A stretch of DNA of 64,000 nucleotides from Sclerotinia nivalis (GCA_029531795.1 JAPEIS010000006.1:496001-560000); one strand, 5' to 3'; shown: positions 12,571-23,592, numbered from the stretch's first letter. Notes: generated from the sequence alone by a model not told the origin. A program made the numbers and translations.

Positions 12571-14138
12571 CTACGTGAGAAGCTCTGAAAGCTTTCCCTT
12601 CGATACTTTAGCTAGAATCATTAGAAGCAATATATTTTTCGTTATAGCTTGTGCAATAAATGAGGTTTGCGCTTTGTTTTGGAAATAGAATACCCTTTCG
12701 TGCCACCGTAGACAGTCAATTGCGATCATTCCATATGTACTAGACGTACTAATTATTACTCTAATTTGGGAAATCGATTCCGTATCTCCTTTCGCATTAT
12801 CACAGGTAGGTCAAATGTAACAAAAATCTCATCTTTAGATTAACGGCGTAGATTTAGATAGCATTCATGGTTTTTTGGTCTAACATGCTAAAATTTGAGA
12901 CGAGAATATCATATTTTTGTGTTCAAGATATCACACCACTCATCTTGCTGCCGCTAGTAGTCGGCTCTCCAGGGATCGGCCAACTACTTCGTAGTCGGGT
13001 GAAAGCAAGTGTACCGCGCATGTAAATATATGAATCATTCGATTATGTTTTGAATTAATATAATAGTTTTTAGATCAATGAATTTAATATAACTATAGCC
13101 ATCCAAATATATAGAACTCATTAAATTAATTCAAAGATTAATAATTTAGTATCAAAAATAGGATTTCTACTAAGGCCTTGACAATTCGATTTTATTTTAT
13201 ACCAAAAAAAGCTGACGGAACACTTGGCTGTACAGGACACTTGCTTTCACTGATAACGAAGTAGTTAGCTCCTTGCGGCCCACATGGGAAAGGGGGAATA
13301 CCCAGGATGTAGTAAGAATGCACACTACTGCAGCTACGTACTTCTTGATTGAGATATACCCAGATAATAGGCTAAACTCAGTAGCGTCGGAATCGGACTT
13401 GAAACAACTTGCATGTCCACCTTCCACTTCCGTGCAATTACCTGCAGCATAACCAGGTCCTCCGCACGGCTTCCCGGTAGACCGGGTTCCTTATCCTTGT
13501 ACCGTTAATATACTCCGTGAGTACCCGTTGCGCAGCCCGTTGAAAAGTGGAGAAGTAGATCCATGCACTAGCCCCGAGGTGGTAGGTGTAAGACTAAAAT
13601 AGCACTTAGGTTATTTGAAGTAAGGATTTTGATATCGTATACTAATTGAGCCTCCAAAGTCACATCGTTAACAATATACATCCCTGCTTATGGTCGGTCA
13701 TCTGTGCTTCTCGCCATATCGAGCCACCCTCTCTGTGCATGTTTGCAGAGACGAAGCCGAACGAAAGTTATTTACCTTTTAATCTATAGGTGATGGTAGT
13801 AGCAATACGTAGTAATGGTCAGCGTGGGTTTCAATGCTGACGATTGTGTCGTATAATCTCCAATCGAGAGGCGCCGCCACTCTCACCTGAGATTAAAGTA
13901 GTAGACTGCGAAGATTGCAACCCTACCTAATATATCCCCTGAAATTCCTTCGGTTACCAATAATGTTTCTGTGCCTCACCAGGTCTATGATTATTTATCT
14001 GCAGGACTTCGTGTGCGATGCTGTTAGATTCATATGTAAGTTCCGAGTCTTAGCATTCATAATCCGGACGAGTCATTCGCGCAGCGAGCATCATTTATTT
14101 CGAAGATCACTTTTTGCCGTACCTGTCTCCTGTTTGTC
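12571..14138. other. AT-rich intergenic interval
   Basis: No gene, RNA gene or clear repeat was found. The distal part should contain the promoter of the receptor gene that starts at 14139. Confidence 0.5.
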
Positions 14139-15347
14139 ATGTCCGCAATGTCTCAGCCGCCTCCGGGTGGGGATGTAAACATTGGCTGGAAACTGGAAGT
14201 GGGCACAACGGTAACGTTTCTGTGTGCTGCCATCGCCGTCTCCCTTCGATGCTTCGCACGATGGAAGTACTCTCAGAGAGGATGGGATGACTACCTGATG
14301 GTTTTTGCATTGGTAGGTGCTCCTCATATAGGCACGTCGTGGTTTCTCGTCAAATGCTCACTTTTGTCGCAGCTACAAGCTCTCGTAGCCACCATCATCG
14401 ATTTTGTTGCTGTGAATAATGGTCTAGGTCGACATGTGTTCTACCTCACAACTGAACAAGCTGTAAACCAGCAATACTATAGTCTTCTTGCGCAAGTATT
14501 CTGTGTACAGGCTTTGAGCTTTGCAAAGCTGTCCATCGTCGTGTCTTACATGCGGGTACTTCATGGCACGGGGATCCGCTTTCATCAAGCCTTGCTATGG
14601 ACTATAGGTATCTTGGTCTTTGTTGTTAACACTATGGTTATCATCACCTTCTATACCGCCTGCAACCCGACCGAGAAATCATGGGATCCTTTAGTGAAGG
14701 GTAAATGCTGGACTACAGACAAGAAACTTGGATTTTTTCTTCTGCAAGGAGGTGAGCCGTCTTACTGCCAACAGCCGTTACTTCACTTGGCATCTAACTG
14801 TTTTTAGCTTTTTCTGCTTTCTCTGATTTTGTCTTGGCATTCTCTCCTTTCTTCTTCCTGCACAAGTTGCAACTTAAAAGGGCCACTAAGGCTCTTGTAC
14901 TGGGCTTGATGGCTCTAGGTGCAGTGTGAGCCTATTCCCAAGGTGCGTTAGAAGTCGCTTTGACTGACTACTTATAGCACTGGAGTCTTCGCTATTATAC
15001 GAACTGTTGAAACCAGCACGCAGCTTCACCCTCCCCCCAACAAAAGGCCCGATCCGTCATACAGCACCGTCATGGGTCTTACGTGGGCTGGAATGGAGAG
15101 AAATATCGCGATTCTCATCGGAAGCGTACCCGCACTCAACCCACTCGTGGCACCGACGACAAGATTCATAAGGCAGACTTTGAGCTCATCGGGTTCGAAA
15201 CTCAGATCGGCAAGATCTCAATCATATCAGCTATCGGGTAAGCTGTCCGACAATGATAGTCGACGCGAGAACTCGAAGAATGATGCGCAAGTGATTAGTG
15301 CGAGCGAGGAATACATCATTCCTGTGCAGGGCCGAGAGACTGCGTAA
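14139..15347 (+). CDS. PTH11-like seven-helix membrane protein (fungal rhodopsin-domain family)
   Basis: Four exons, 14139-14312, 14373-14751, 14808-14925 and 14978-15347, give 346 residues. Family landmarks are present: CFARWKYSQRGWDDYLMVFA at the second helix, NNGLGRH after the third, and QALSFAKLSIVVSYMRV. The Cys-bearing loop TACNPTEKSWDP precedes GAFSAFSDFVLAFSPF and the final helices around IGSVPALNPL. The C-tail is Ser-rich and cytosolic. Introns 1 and 2 hide inside or just behind open frames, so an unspliced reading looks longer and less conserved. PTH11-like proteins are proposed fungal GPCRs; ligand and signalling are unknown. Its position between a hydrolase and a prenyltransferase may be incidental or may sense the cluster product. 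Confidence 0.88.
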
Positions 15348-16358
15348 TGGAGAATCGTGTCAAGACATTGCTCAAGGATCTCACTACTGATCCAATTTTT
15401 GTGCATTATCCTCAAACTTTTCGAAAGTGATAGTAGATAGTTTTATGCGTACATCGCGCGTTGCAGTAATGATAAGAGGAGGATTTTGTTTCACTTGTAA
15501 CGTATACAGAGTTTAAGAACTATATTCCAAACTATAAAATTCACTATATTATTGCACCGATTTCCATGGAATGCGACTTTTGAAATCAAAGCAACGTTGA
15601 TAGCTAATTTTCTCAAATGCCGTATACAAACCATCTTTATTGATGCCTTGATCCTCTCCACCTTGTTGGCTTTGTTCTTTGGAGGCATAGTATCTCAATA
15701 ACCCAGAGTCAGAATTGAGTGTGCTCAGTAGCATTGGATTAAAAAAAGGTCTGTATTAAGTGTATCAAATCGAACAATCTCATTTTAATATTGGAAAAAG
15801 CTAAATAATTGCATTCAAAGCAGGGCTGGGCACCCGTACCCTACCCTATCGAGGTTTTATAGGATGGTTACCCGGAAATACCGCCAGGTGCTAGGGTACC
15901 ATAGGGTAAATATCATATGATTGTTCTATAATATCATCCAAAGTTGAAGTTATTCTCAAATCATATTGATCAATCGGAAATATCAGATATTAATATTTAA
16001 ATAAATCATGTGATACAAATATCATGTGATAAATTGATCATATGATCAATATTTTCGAATAATATTCAGCCTTTACCAAATATATAACCTTACATACTAT
16101 ATACCCATGGGTACTATAGTATCTGGAGCATTTTATAAAATGGTTACCCTATCTTACAGAGCTTCAATAAGGTGGCTTTTCGGCCGGGTTACCCCGGGTA
16201 TACCCTACCTTTTACCCAGTAGAAAGTAAAGAAGTTAAAGTTTGAAAAACAAGGCTTTCCAGCGGTTATGTATTACATGGCCGACGATAGAACATTTGAG
16301 GTATTTTCCGAGCCCAGAACAATTACCTAGCTAGTGTAATAGATTATCTAGATATATC
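15348..16358. other. Intergenic region with a TACCC-rich island
   Basis: Convergent 3' ends of the receptor gene (+) and prenyltransferase gene (-). The central 400 bp is a distinctive repeat-like island, listed separately. The rest is AT-rich. Confidence 0.55.
15826..16222. repeat. TACCC-rich repeat-like island, possible hAT-type MITE
   Basis: The left edge reads CAGGGCTGGGCACCCGTACC, resembling ends of fungal hAT elements. TACCC/GGGTA words recur at both edges (GTACCCTACCC on the left, GGGTATACCCTACC on the right). TTTTATAGGATGGTTACCC near the left edge is almost repeated as TTTTATAAAATGGTTACCC near the right. The interior is AT-rich and includes short palindromes such as TACCCATGGGTA. I could not align clean terminal inverted repeats or an 8-bp target duplication, so the class is uncertain. 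Confidence 0.4.
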
Positions 16359-17438
16359 CTATAGGAAAGCCCGCCCCACGTATTCAGCCGCTAATCCAAC
16401 CACCATCGCCGTTCCAGCATACTTGGAATTTCCCACCTTGAACCACCACGCACAAGACTCTGGCTCTTCCAGGCGTACGCGGCTCAGCATTGTAGCCAGT
16501 GCTGCTGCAGTCCCTGCTAGAGATACAGCGCTGTATGCAAAACCAAGGCCACCTAACGTGCCGGCCGTGGCTAAGAATAGCACCTGGATAACGGCGAGTC
16601 GACGGAGTAGCGGCATGGTACCGAAACGTTCCTGTGGCGTTGCAGCGTCGGGCTTGGCATACAGCAAGACCAGATTCTTGACTCCAGCTGCTGCGTCCTC
16701 AGCCGCATCCTGGTGCGAGTACACGAGCTCATACAGCAGTGTCCAGATCATGTTGGCCGCGTATAAGGCCGTGATGGGCCAGTTAACTCGCACTTCCTTC
16801 AGGGCCTCCAGGATGAGAGACAGCCCCGGCGTCTCCGCAGACTCGCGTCTGACCAAGGCCATCAAGGCACGAAGGAGAGGTGCAAAGTACAACGGATCCA
16901 TGCCCATTGAGGCAGCTCCTACATAGACACCCCAGGCCATGGGGAATCCCAGCACGACTTGCGGGTAGTAGGTGATTCTCTTGGCGAGTGGATAGCAGAA
17001 CCAGCCGATCACTGCTGGCGCAACGTAGATTGTGCAGAGTGGTGGTAGTAGCGCCAGTGTCGCGAGAGAAGCAAGTGTCTGTGCAGCAGTGAAGACGTTG
17101 GCTTGCATTATTGAGATAGCTCCACGAGCCAGTGGTCGGTTACGGCACCGCGAGACTTTCCGGTCAAAGTCGACGTCGACGGTGTCGTTCCATGTGCATG
17201 TTGCCCCTCGCATGACAAGGACGCCCCAAAATAAAATCAAGTTGACGAGGAGGAGATCCTGTGGCGAAGAGCGCTGTTGAATAGCGGCCCAGATGGTCCC
17301 GAGCGCGTGGGGATACCAGAAATACCAGTAGCCGTTAGGACGATCCAGACGCATAAGTTGTATGTATGGAACAACGATATCGGGAAGGCGAGAGTGCCAT
17401 TGGGTTTTGGGATGAGGAGAGGTTGATTGTTTCCACAT
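16359..17438 (-). CDS. UbiA-family aromatic prenyltransferase (4-hydroxybenzoate polyprenyltransferase-like)
   Basis: One exon, 359 residues, with about eight predicted membrane helices. The N-terminus has IQLMRLDRPNGYWYFWYP. The first Mg-diphosphate motif is NDTVDVDFDRKVSRCRNRPLA. A conserved YPLAKRITYYPQVVLG follows. The second motif region is YELVYSHQDAAEDAAAGV. Relatives have YDTIYA..D...D, so the first Asp here is Glu. An extra segment of about 25 residues lies before that second motif. Length and sequence fit the membrane prenyltransferases of fungal meroterpenoid pathways as well as COQ2. The lack of a mitochondrial presequence and the accessory setting favour specialised metabolism. 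The acceptor is unknown. The ATG at 17438 is the first Met that includes the whole N-terminal helix. Confidence 0.87.
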   Translation of the reverse strand: MWKQSTSPHPKTQWHSRLPDIVVPYIQLMRLDRPNGYWYFWYPHALGTIWAAIQQRSSPQDLLLVNLILFWGVLVMRGATCTWNDTVDVDFDRKVSRCRNRPLARGAISIMQANVFTAAQTLASLATLALLPPLCTIYVAPAVIGWFCYPLAKRITYYPQVVLGFPMAWGVYVGAASMGMDPLYFAPLLRALMALVRRESAETPGLSLILEALKEVRVNWPITALYAANMIWTLLYELVYSHQDAAEDAAAGVKNLVLLYAKPDAATPQERFGTMPLLRRLAVIQVLFLATAGTLGGLGFAYSAVSLAGTAAALATMLSRVRLEEPESCAWWFKVGNSKYAGTAMVVGLAAEYVGRAFL

Positions 17439-18354
17439 CTTGATGTTTAGGGAACCGTGAACGAAAATAAGTATCGAGATGATGAAATTTCATAAGACTC
17501 GCACGCCTTTCTATCACCTGTTTATGACCAGTAGCTTTTATTTTTATACACATTAATAAGTTATAGTCCCAGTATCAAAAGGAATAACGCCTCGGAGTCT
17601 CGTAAACAGCCCACTTTCCTCAAGGGTAAGACGGGCTTGTTAGCCCCAGGGGTATCAATTTACGGCTAATTTGAGCGCCACAAGTGCTGCAACGTTCTCA
17701 ATCGTGCATGCCCCACTTCAAAGCGGGAAACATTGAAGAAATGATGTCATCCAATCATGGACACGAGAATTTGAATGTAACAGTTGGAGTTTTTGCAGCC
17801 GAATACCTGTATCTACTGTTAAAAAGGGAAGGTATCTGATACTATGTTTACGCAGATCTCCTTACCGCTGATAGAACCCACCCAAAACGTGTAGGTTGCA
17901 TTATTGCCTGCACCTTACTCGGTGGTTGAAAGCGGAAGGTTATTTGGTCGACATGCTAGATGGGGTTAATGCATCGTAATACGGAGTGTTGAATAATGCC
18001 GATCGCCGAACTATTCCGTACGATGGTCTGACAGCAGTCCTTCAGGATTACCTGCATATTCAGAATGATCCTATGTGGTAACCGAAAGCGAAGGATTTCC
18101 GGTTTAGATGCTTTGTAGGGGCCAGACAATCTGTAGTATACACTAGCTATCGCCATAATAAGATCTCATTGCATATCTTCTACTTGTCTAAACTCACGTG
18201 GAAGGATGGGTACAGCCGGAGGCTCAAGCTATTTGAGTAATGCAACTCCTACATACGGTATAAGAAGTCCCCGCCTTATTCTGCTTAGTTTTACAGCCCC
18301 ATCAGTGCATCAATCCTCACCCACCACGTTCACTTGCCACTTTGTGACCACAAT
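17439..18354. other. Divergent promoter region
   Basis: It separates the minus-strand prenyltransferase from the plus-strand PLP-enzyme gene, so it should contain both promoters. A shared, bidirectional control region would fit joint expression, but no binding site was recognised. Confidence 0.5.
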
Positions 18355-19876
18355 ATGACCGAACTATCAAAACGAGGAGCCCAGAACGTGGGGATCTACA
18401 TCGGGCACCTTCCTGTATCGCTCACAGAGGTGGTAGATGACAGCAGCTGGATAGATCTCTCGTTTGCCGAGAACTACACAATCCGAAAAGAAGCCCTCGA
18501 GATCTTCCGCAACGCAGCCGCAACCGAAGTAACTGGCGAGGTAAGTGAACCTGATATATCGTCTTTTGGAAATCTCACTTATGTACCCACAAGGATTTCA
18601 ACTGGCCGCACGGGTTTTGGGGCGAAGCACGACTTCTCGCAGCTCTCTCTTCGCTCTTCAACACGTACTTTGCCCCGTTTGAGCCTGTGGAAAATAAGAA
18701 TATCGTTCTAACAGCGGGGGCCGCCGGCTCTCTTGACGGTCTGGCATGGAGTCTTTGTGACCCGGGCGAGGGCATACTCGTCCCTTGCCCCTATCATGCA
18801 GGTACGAGCACCATATCTCCTCTGCTAGCACTTATGTTGGCCGCGGAAGTGATTGGAAGCACATGGAGTAGAGACTTGAGCTAACAGCGGGTCAGGTGCC
18901 TACGAGGTCTTCCTTAGCATCCACACTGGCATCGTCCCGATTCCCGTCGGCGTCGGCAACCTAGACGATGTTTTTGGCGAGGGCATGATTCCCACGCTGG
19001 AAATGGGGCTCCGAAACGCACCTGTCCCCGTGAAAGCCATGGTGGTGACCAACCCACACAATCCGCTGGGCCGCTGCTACAGTAAGCAAAACTTGATTGA
19101 GTTAATGCAGTTCTGCCAACGGCACAATCTTCACCTCATTTCAGACGAGGTCTTTGCGCTGAGCGAGCATGGATGCAGTGACTTGCGTCAGCCCAGAAAA
19201 TTCACCTCGGCCTTGGCCATCGATGCTGCTGCCCACGGATGTGATGCTAGCAAAATCCACGTGATCTGGAGCATGAGTAAGGATCTTGGTGCCACTGGAG
19301 CACGCTTGGTAAGTTTTATTTTTTAGATGATTATCTCGTTCGCTGGTGTAACTCTCCCTCGACATACAATGCTTATCGCGTGTCCAGGGATGCGTCGTGA
19401 CGCGAAGCAAAGACGTGCGGGACTCCATCGCTCTCGTAGCGCATACCAACGTCTCGAATCTTTCAATCCTGTTTGCCCGGGCACTTCTCACCTCCCCGCG
19501 GCTACACACAATTATCCAGCTTAACTCATCGCGTCTTGCGACCGCGTTTGCGCGGATCAGAGCCTTTTTCGAAGCAAACTCGATCGAGTACCTTCCTTGC
19601 GAGGTGACGACATTTGTGCTGGCAAGACTGGCGCCTTACACTCAGACGAGAGATGACGAGAAGACGGCGGTGGCATTCTATCAGAAAGCAGGTGTTCTTT
19701 TCTTCTCGGCCGCTGACTACCATATGCCCTCTGATTTTAAAGGCTGGATGCGTGTCTCCTTTGCCGTCGAGCCAGAGAGACTTGATATGGCTATAGATCG
19801 ATTGAAAGCAGCCTACGAGATATATATAGCTCGCTCGCAGACTATCTCGTTAGGACACTATATCGATAATGTGTAA
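18355..19876 (+). CDS. ACC-synthase-like PLP-dependent aminotransferase (fold type I)
   Basis: Four exons, 18355-18540, 18594-18801, 18896-19308 and 19388-19876, give 431 residues. Landmarks of the ACC synthase/aminotransferase class I family are present: LSFAENYTIRKE, the PHGFWGEARLLAAL segment, VTNPHNPLGRCYS (Asn contacts PLP), LISDEVF (Asp contacts PLP), and SMSKDLGATGARLG with the Schiff-base Lys. A late WMRVSFA supplies the Arg that binds the substrate carboxylate. The position after DEV is Phe, where relatives usually have the Tyr that contacts the PLP hydroxyl. ACC-synthase-like fungal proteins often lack true ACC synthase activity and may be aminotransferases or beta/gamma-lyases. The ATG at 18355 is the first in frame. 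Confidence 0.87.
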
Positions 19877-20174
19877 TAAATTCAATGACTAAATTTAGTA
19901 AACATAATGTCTGATGTTTGTTGTTTGAGTGCGGTGGTCCGAAACCCCCGGCTTTGGTTGCCTCGGTTGTCCGAACACTATAAACATATTCAGCGGGGTT
20001 CACTTCGCAGTACAAGTCATAGAAACAAATGAACTCCCACATACCTCAATTTCCACATTTATTATTGTGTCTAGCCTGGAGATTCCCCATCCTATCTATC
20101 TATCACTGATGGGGAAAACTTGAGATTTCAGTTGGAACTACTCCAGTACTAGTAAATAGATATAAATCTTATAT

Positions 20175-20177
<3 letters not shown>

Positions 20178-20209
<32 letters not shown>

Positions 20210-20262
20210 TAACGTTCACACTGAGTTTAAGACTATTTAGGACGGTTAGGGGCTCTATAAGC
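20178..20262 (-). mobile_element. LINE-like 3' end with (CAAT)n tail
   Basis: Read on the minus strand, CCGTCCTAAATAGTCTTAAA leads to GTGAACGTTAAAT and then a (CAAT)n tail. The plus-strand sequence at 51144-51206 has nearly the same order: CCGTCCTACATAGTCTTAGA, GGACGTTAATGG, then (ATCA)n. Two copies of one sequence each ending in a simple repeat is the signature of non-LTR retrotransposon 3' ends. The copy is truncated and non-coding. Confidence 0.6.
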
Positions 20263-20282
20263 TCCTAATTGATACTATAGGG

Positions 20283-20308
20283 AATTGTATACTAGCTAGT
20301 ATACAATT
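20283..20308. repeat. Perfect 26-bp palindrome
   Basis: AATTGTATACTAG is followed at once by its exact reverse complement, with no spacer. It lies about 20 bp beyond the LINE-like tail homology. The function is unknown. Confidence 0.85.
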
Positions 20309-21149
20309 TGTATAGTTTGGGTTTCTTTTCAATCTTTGAAATGTTGATTAAGGGCAAGTGAAAACTAATACTGAAAAACAAAACCCGATATCTTCATCCT
20401 CTAAAACTTTTCCTTTTTCGCTCTCCCCCTACCCCTTGTTAATTAAAGCATTCTACTAATATAATCTTCTTCTTCGATCCAATCTGTTATTCCGATACCC
20501 ATTTCCCACAAAGGTCAAGAATCATCTCCGTTAAGATTACCTCCAGCACAGCAAAAGGATTCTCATACTAGTGAAAAGCAATTGAAAGGCACTACTCTCC
20601 TCAGCTCGAACTTATTCATTAACTCTTTTGCATGCCTTCCTAAATGTAATGATCTCCAGCTTTATTTGAATATAAATAATCGAAATCGCCGAATGGAATA
20701 TCGATCGTTTGAATGTAATTATAATAGGGCGTGGCCCTAACCCTACCCACACATATACAAAAAATATTTTCGTAAAATCGAGGAAAAGGTGTAATATTGT
20801 ATCGATACCCAAAATATAGCATTAATTGATAGATAATAATATTTTCTGTTTCGTGATAATCGTAATATTAAAATGAATATATTTTCGATAATCGATTGTC
20901 GAAAAAAGATATAAAATACAAATAAAACAATAACAAATTCTATATCGAAAAGACCCTTCTAAAATAAAAGGGATTTACTAAACGTATCATATCTTGTATT
21001 GAGATAATAGTCAATAGCAGATATTGAATCTAATCAAGGCTTCTGTAATCATCGTCTGTATTTTGAATTGATGTTCGTTCATCCTTTCGAAGATATTGAT
21101 ACTGTAAAATCGTAATAACCCCTCCATCATGAATATCGTAATCGGGAAA

Positions 21150-21270
21150 CCCTCTCTCTCTCTTCCAATGTATCCGATTCCATCAAATGACTCAATCTTA
21201 GCTCTGCAGACTCTCAATAGAGAGCTGGAGGTTCGTAGAGGGCACCACGTACAGGTGTTGAGTCTTCGCC
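21150..21270 (-). mobile_element. Relic sharing sequence with the DDE transposon 3' flank
   Basis: On the minus strand this segment contains GACTCAACACCTGTACGTGG, CTCTACGAACCTCCAGCTCT, GAGTCTGCAGAGCTAAG and TTGAGTCATTTGATGGA in that order. The same words occur in the same order on the plus strand at about 50215-50330, directly after the broken transposase. It is therefore a fragment of the same repeat family in the opposite orientation. No transposase coding sequence remains here. Confidence 0.65.
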
Positions 21271-22157
21271 CTCCTAAATCTTATATAACTTTATATAAAT
21301 ATTATACTTTTCATCAAAGAACAAATCCGAGTTTATTCCAACTGAACTACACCAATCATTCCCTATCACCCTCTATATTTCTCCTATCAATTAATCATCA
21401 ATATATATATCCAATTCCCACTTCTCACTTCCCAATTCCCAAATCTTTCTAAAACCAAAAGTCTTCCTCTTTTCCTCTTTTCCTCTCCTTCATACTTACT
21501 ATCCACACATATAGAAGATAAAACTCTTCTATTTCTTCTTTTATTCTTCTTTTATTCTCTATCTATTTTAGTAAATTCCTTTATTTTAAGAATAAAAAGA
21601 ACTAGATGAAATATATATAGTTTCTTTGTTGGAATGCAGAGAGTGTAAAGATGAAGGTTAACATTTTCTAAATTTGGGATTTATGGATTCTTTATTGAGA
21701 GTGGTAGAGATGGAGATAGAAATAGAGATAGAAATGAAGATGAAGAGAGCTGATGTTAGTTGTTAGTTCTGGGTGTGATAATTTTGAGGTGTAAGGTATG
21801 TTTATATACCTACCTAGGTATGGATGTTTGGGGGAAGCATTGTGTGAAATAAGATAGCATGAGATGGATATATAAAGGAGATGGGATCAGTTTAAATCTG
21901 ATTATGATGATAATAAAGAGATAGTACTGGTATTACCATTTCTAAAACCAGACAAACTATTGCGATTCTGGATTTCAGTGTTCATTCATCTAAAGCTAGC
22001 TAGCCATGACATACATCATCATCGCTCCTAAAATCTATTCAGATCAGCAAAAAGTAAAAAGTTGAGAACTACATCCCCTATCCATACCTATATCCATAAA
22101 TCATTCATATCCCTCATTCTCTAACATCAAACTATTAAATATGAACATTCTTCTCCC

Positions 22158-22223
22158 GCATTCAGCATCCAGCATTCAGCATCCAGCATTCAGCATCCAG
22201 CATTCAGCATCCAGCATTCAGCA
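22158..22223. repeat. 14-bp tandem repeat, about 4.7 copies
   Basis: The unit GCATTCAGCATCCA is repeated four times exactly, followed by a partial fifth copy. It lies in non-coding DNA and should be polymorphic between strains. Confidence 0.9.
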
Positions 22224-23592
22224 ACCCAACTACACTGAACTCATCACCAGAAACAAAACGAAACACGAATTTGAAGACAAGAGCGCTTGAGACCTATCAT
22301 TCTCATTCTTACAAAGTAATATAATAATATCATAAATCCCAATCTCAATCTCAATACTAAACTTGACTTAGCTTCAGATCTATTATAATTTATAGTTTAT
22401 TAAGCATCCGAGTCTCCCCAGTTGAGAATATTTTTACTCTTTGCATTTGTTTTCTTTGTTTTGTGCGTTCTATGTGAGAGTCTTATATATATCGAGAGTG
22501 TGAGTGCGAGTCATTGGATGGGGTTAAAGATCTCTTTGTATAGGTATCTAGTATAGCGATAAGGATTTTTAAGTTCTTTGTTTCTCTGTTATACTATGTA
22601 TTTGTATTAACATTGGCATTAGTATTCATGGAGGAGGGAGTTGGATTTATAAGTGCATGCGTGTGTGTGTGTTCAAATCAGTGACAGTATTAATAATACC
22701 AACAGTTGAAAAATTGAAAGAACTAGAAGAATTACCCTAACTTATAAGTAGGTGAATCGCTGGATGTATATGTGCCTGTCTTCCTCTTGTAAATTTTCTT
22801 TACCTCTGAAAATTCATTCTTCAAAGAAGAGTATATAAAGAAAGTCTTGAGTTGTATGTTGAAATAAGAGAATGAGAGATAAGAATAACTAGACATTATT
22901 AGGGATTAATTATAACATCTCCTTACCAGACCATATTTTGTATGATAGTCATTTTGAGAAGTGAGACACCTACTCGGTATATACTGCTGCATTCCCGAAG
23001 ATGCGAAGTTATTATTCTTTAGCTAGGGGATATGGGTTGAGGAATCTAGCCATAGTATAGCCGCGGTATTGGGTGCTTCACCGATGAGATAAGGTGCATC
23101 TTACCTGATTGCTATTCCTCTTCTTTAGAGGATTGATGATTTTCGAACTTCACTCCAAGTTTGATATGGTTAGATATCTCAAGTATCAAATGTCTATATT
23201 CTTATTTTATTTTCGCATATTAGGAGTTGGGATTGTTAGTAAGATCTTACTTGGGTGTAAATGATTGATATTAACCTTTTCAATTCACGGATTGTTGACA
23301 TAGTAAAAGCATATTGAGAAATTCTATATTATATATTAAGGAAATTCAAACTAAAGAAATAGTGATTACCAGAGTTCAGCTCCGATAATCTTCAGATGTG
23401 ATGTAAAGAAAAAACCCTTACCGATATCCATCGGGTTTTACCGCTTCTTCTCCTTATGAAATGAGATACTCACTTCCCTCTTCTGTGTGTGTTTGATGTG
23501 AACGGATGACTTACCTCGATCTCTCTCGACCCTCACTCCTTCACTGCTTCACTCACCTGCCAAGCTAAACCTCCACCACCACCCGAACTTCT

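Larger units (their letters stand above)
19877..23592. other. Long gene-free interval with repeats and transposon debris
   Basis: About 3.7 kb without a supportable protein gene. It contains a LINE-like 3' tail (20178-20262), a perfect palindrome (20283-20308), a relic of a transposon end shared with 50.2 kb (about 21150-21270) and a 14-bp tandem repeat (22158-22223). Between 21300 and 21560 pyrimidine-rich promoter-like tracts occur without a following open frame. The last part should be the 3' region of the gene ending at 23593. Confidence 0.5.

Noticed and set aside
7528..19876. Firm assignment of the island as a terrequinone/atromentin-type pathway
   Set aside because: The A domain reads like the ATR family, no thioesterase domain is fused, and the prenyltransferase is membrane UbiA and not the soluble indole type; kept only as an analogy.
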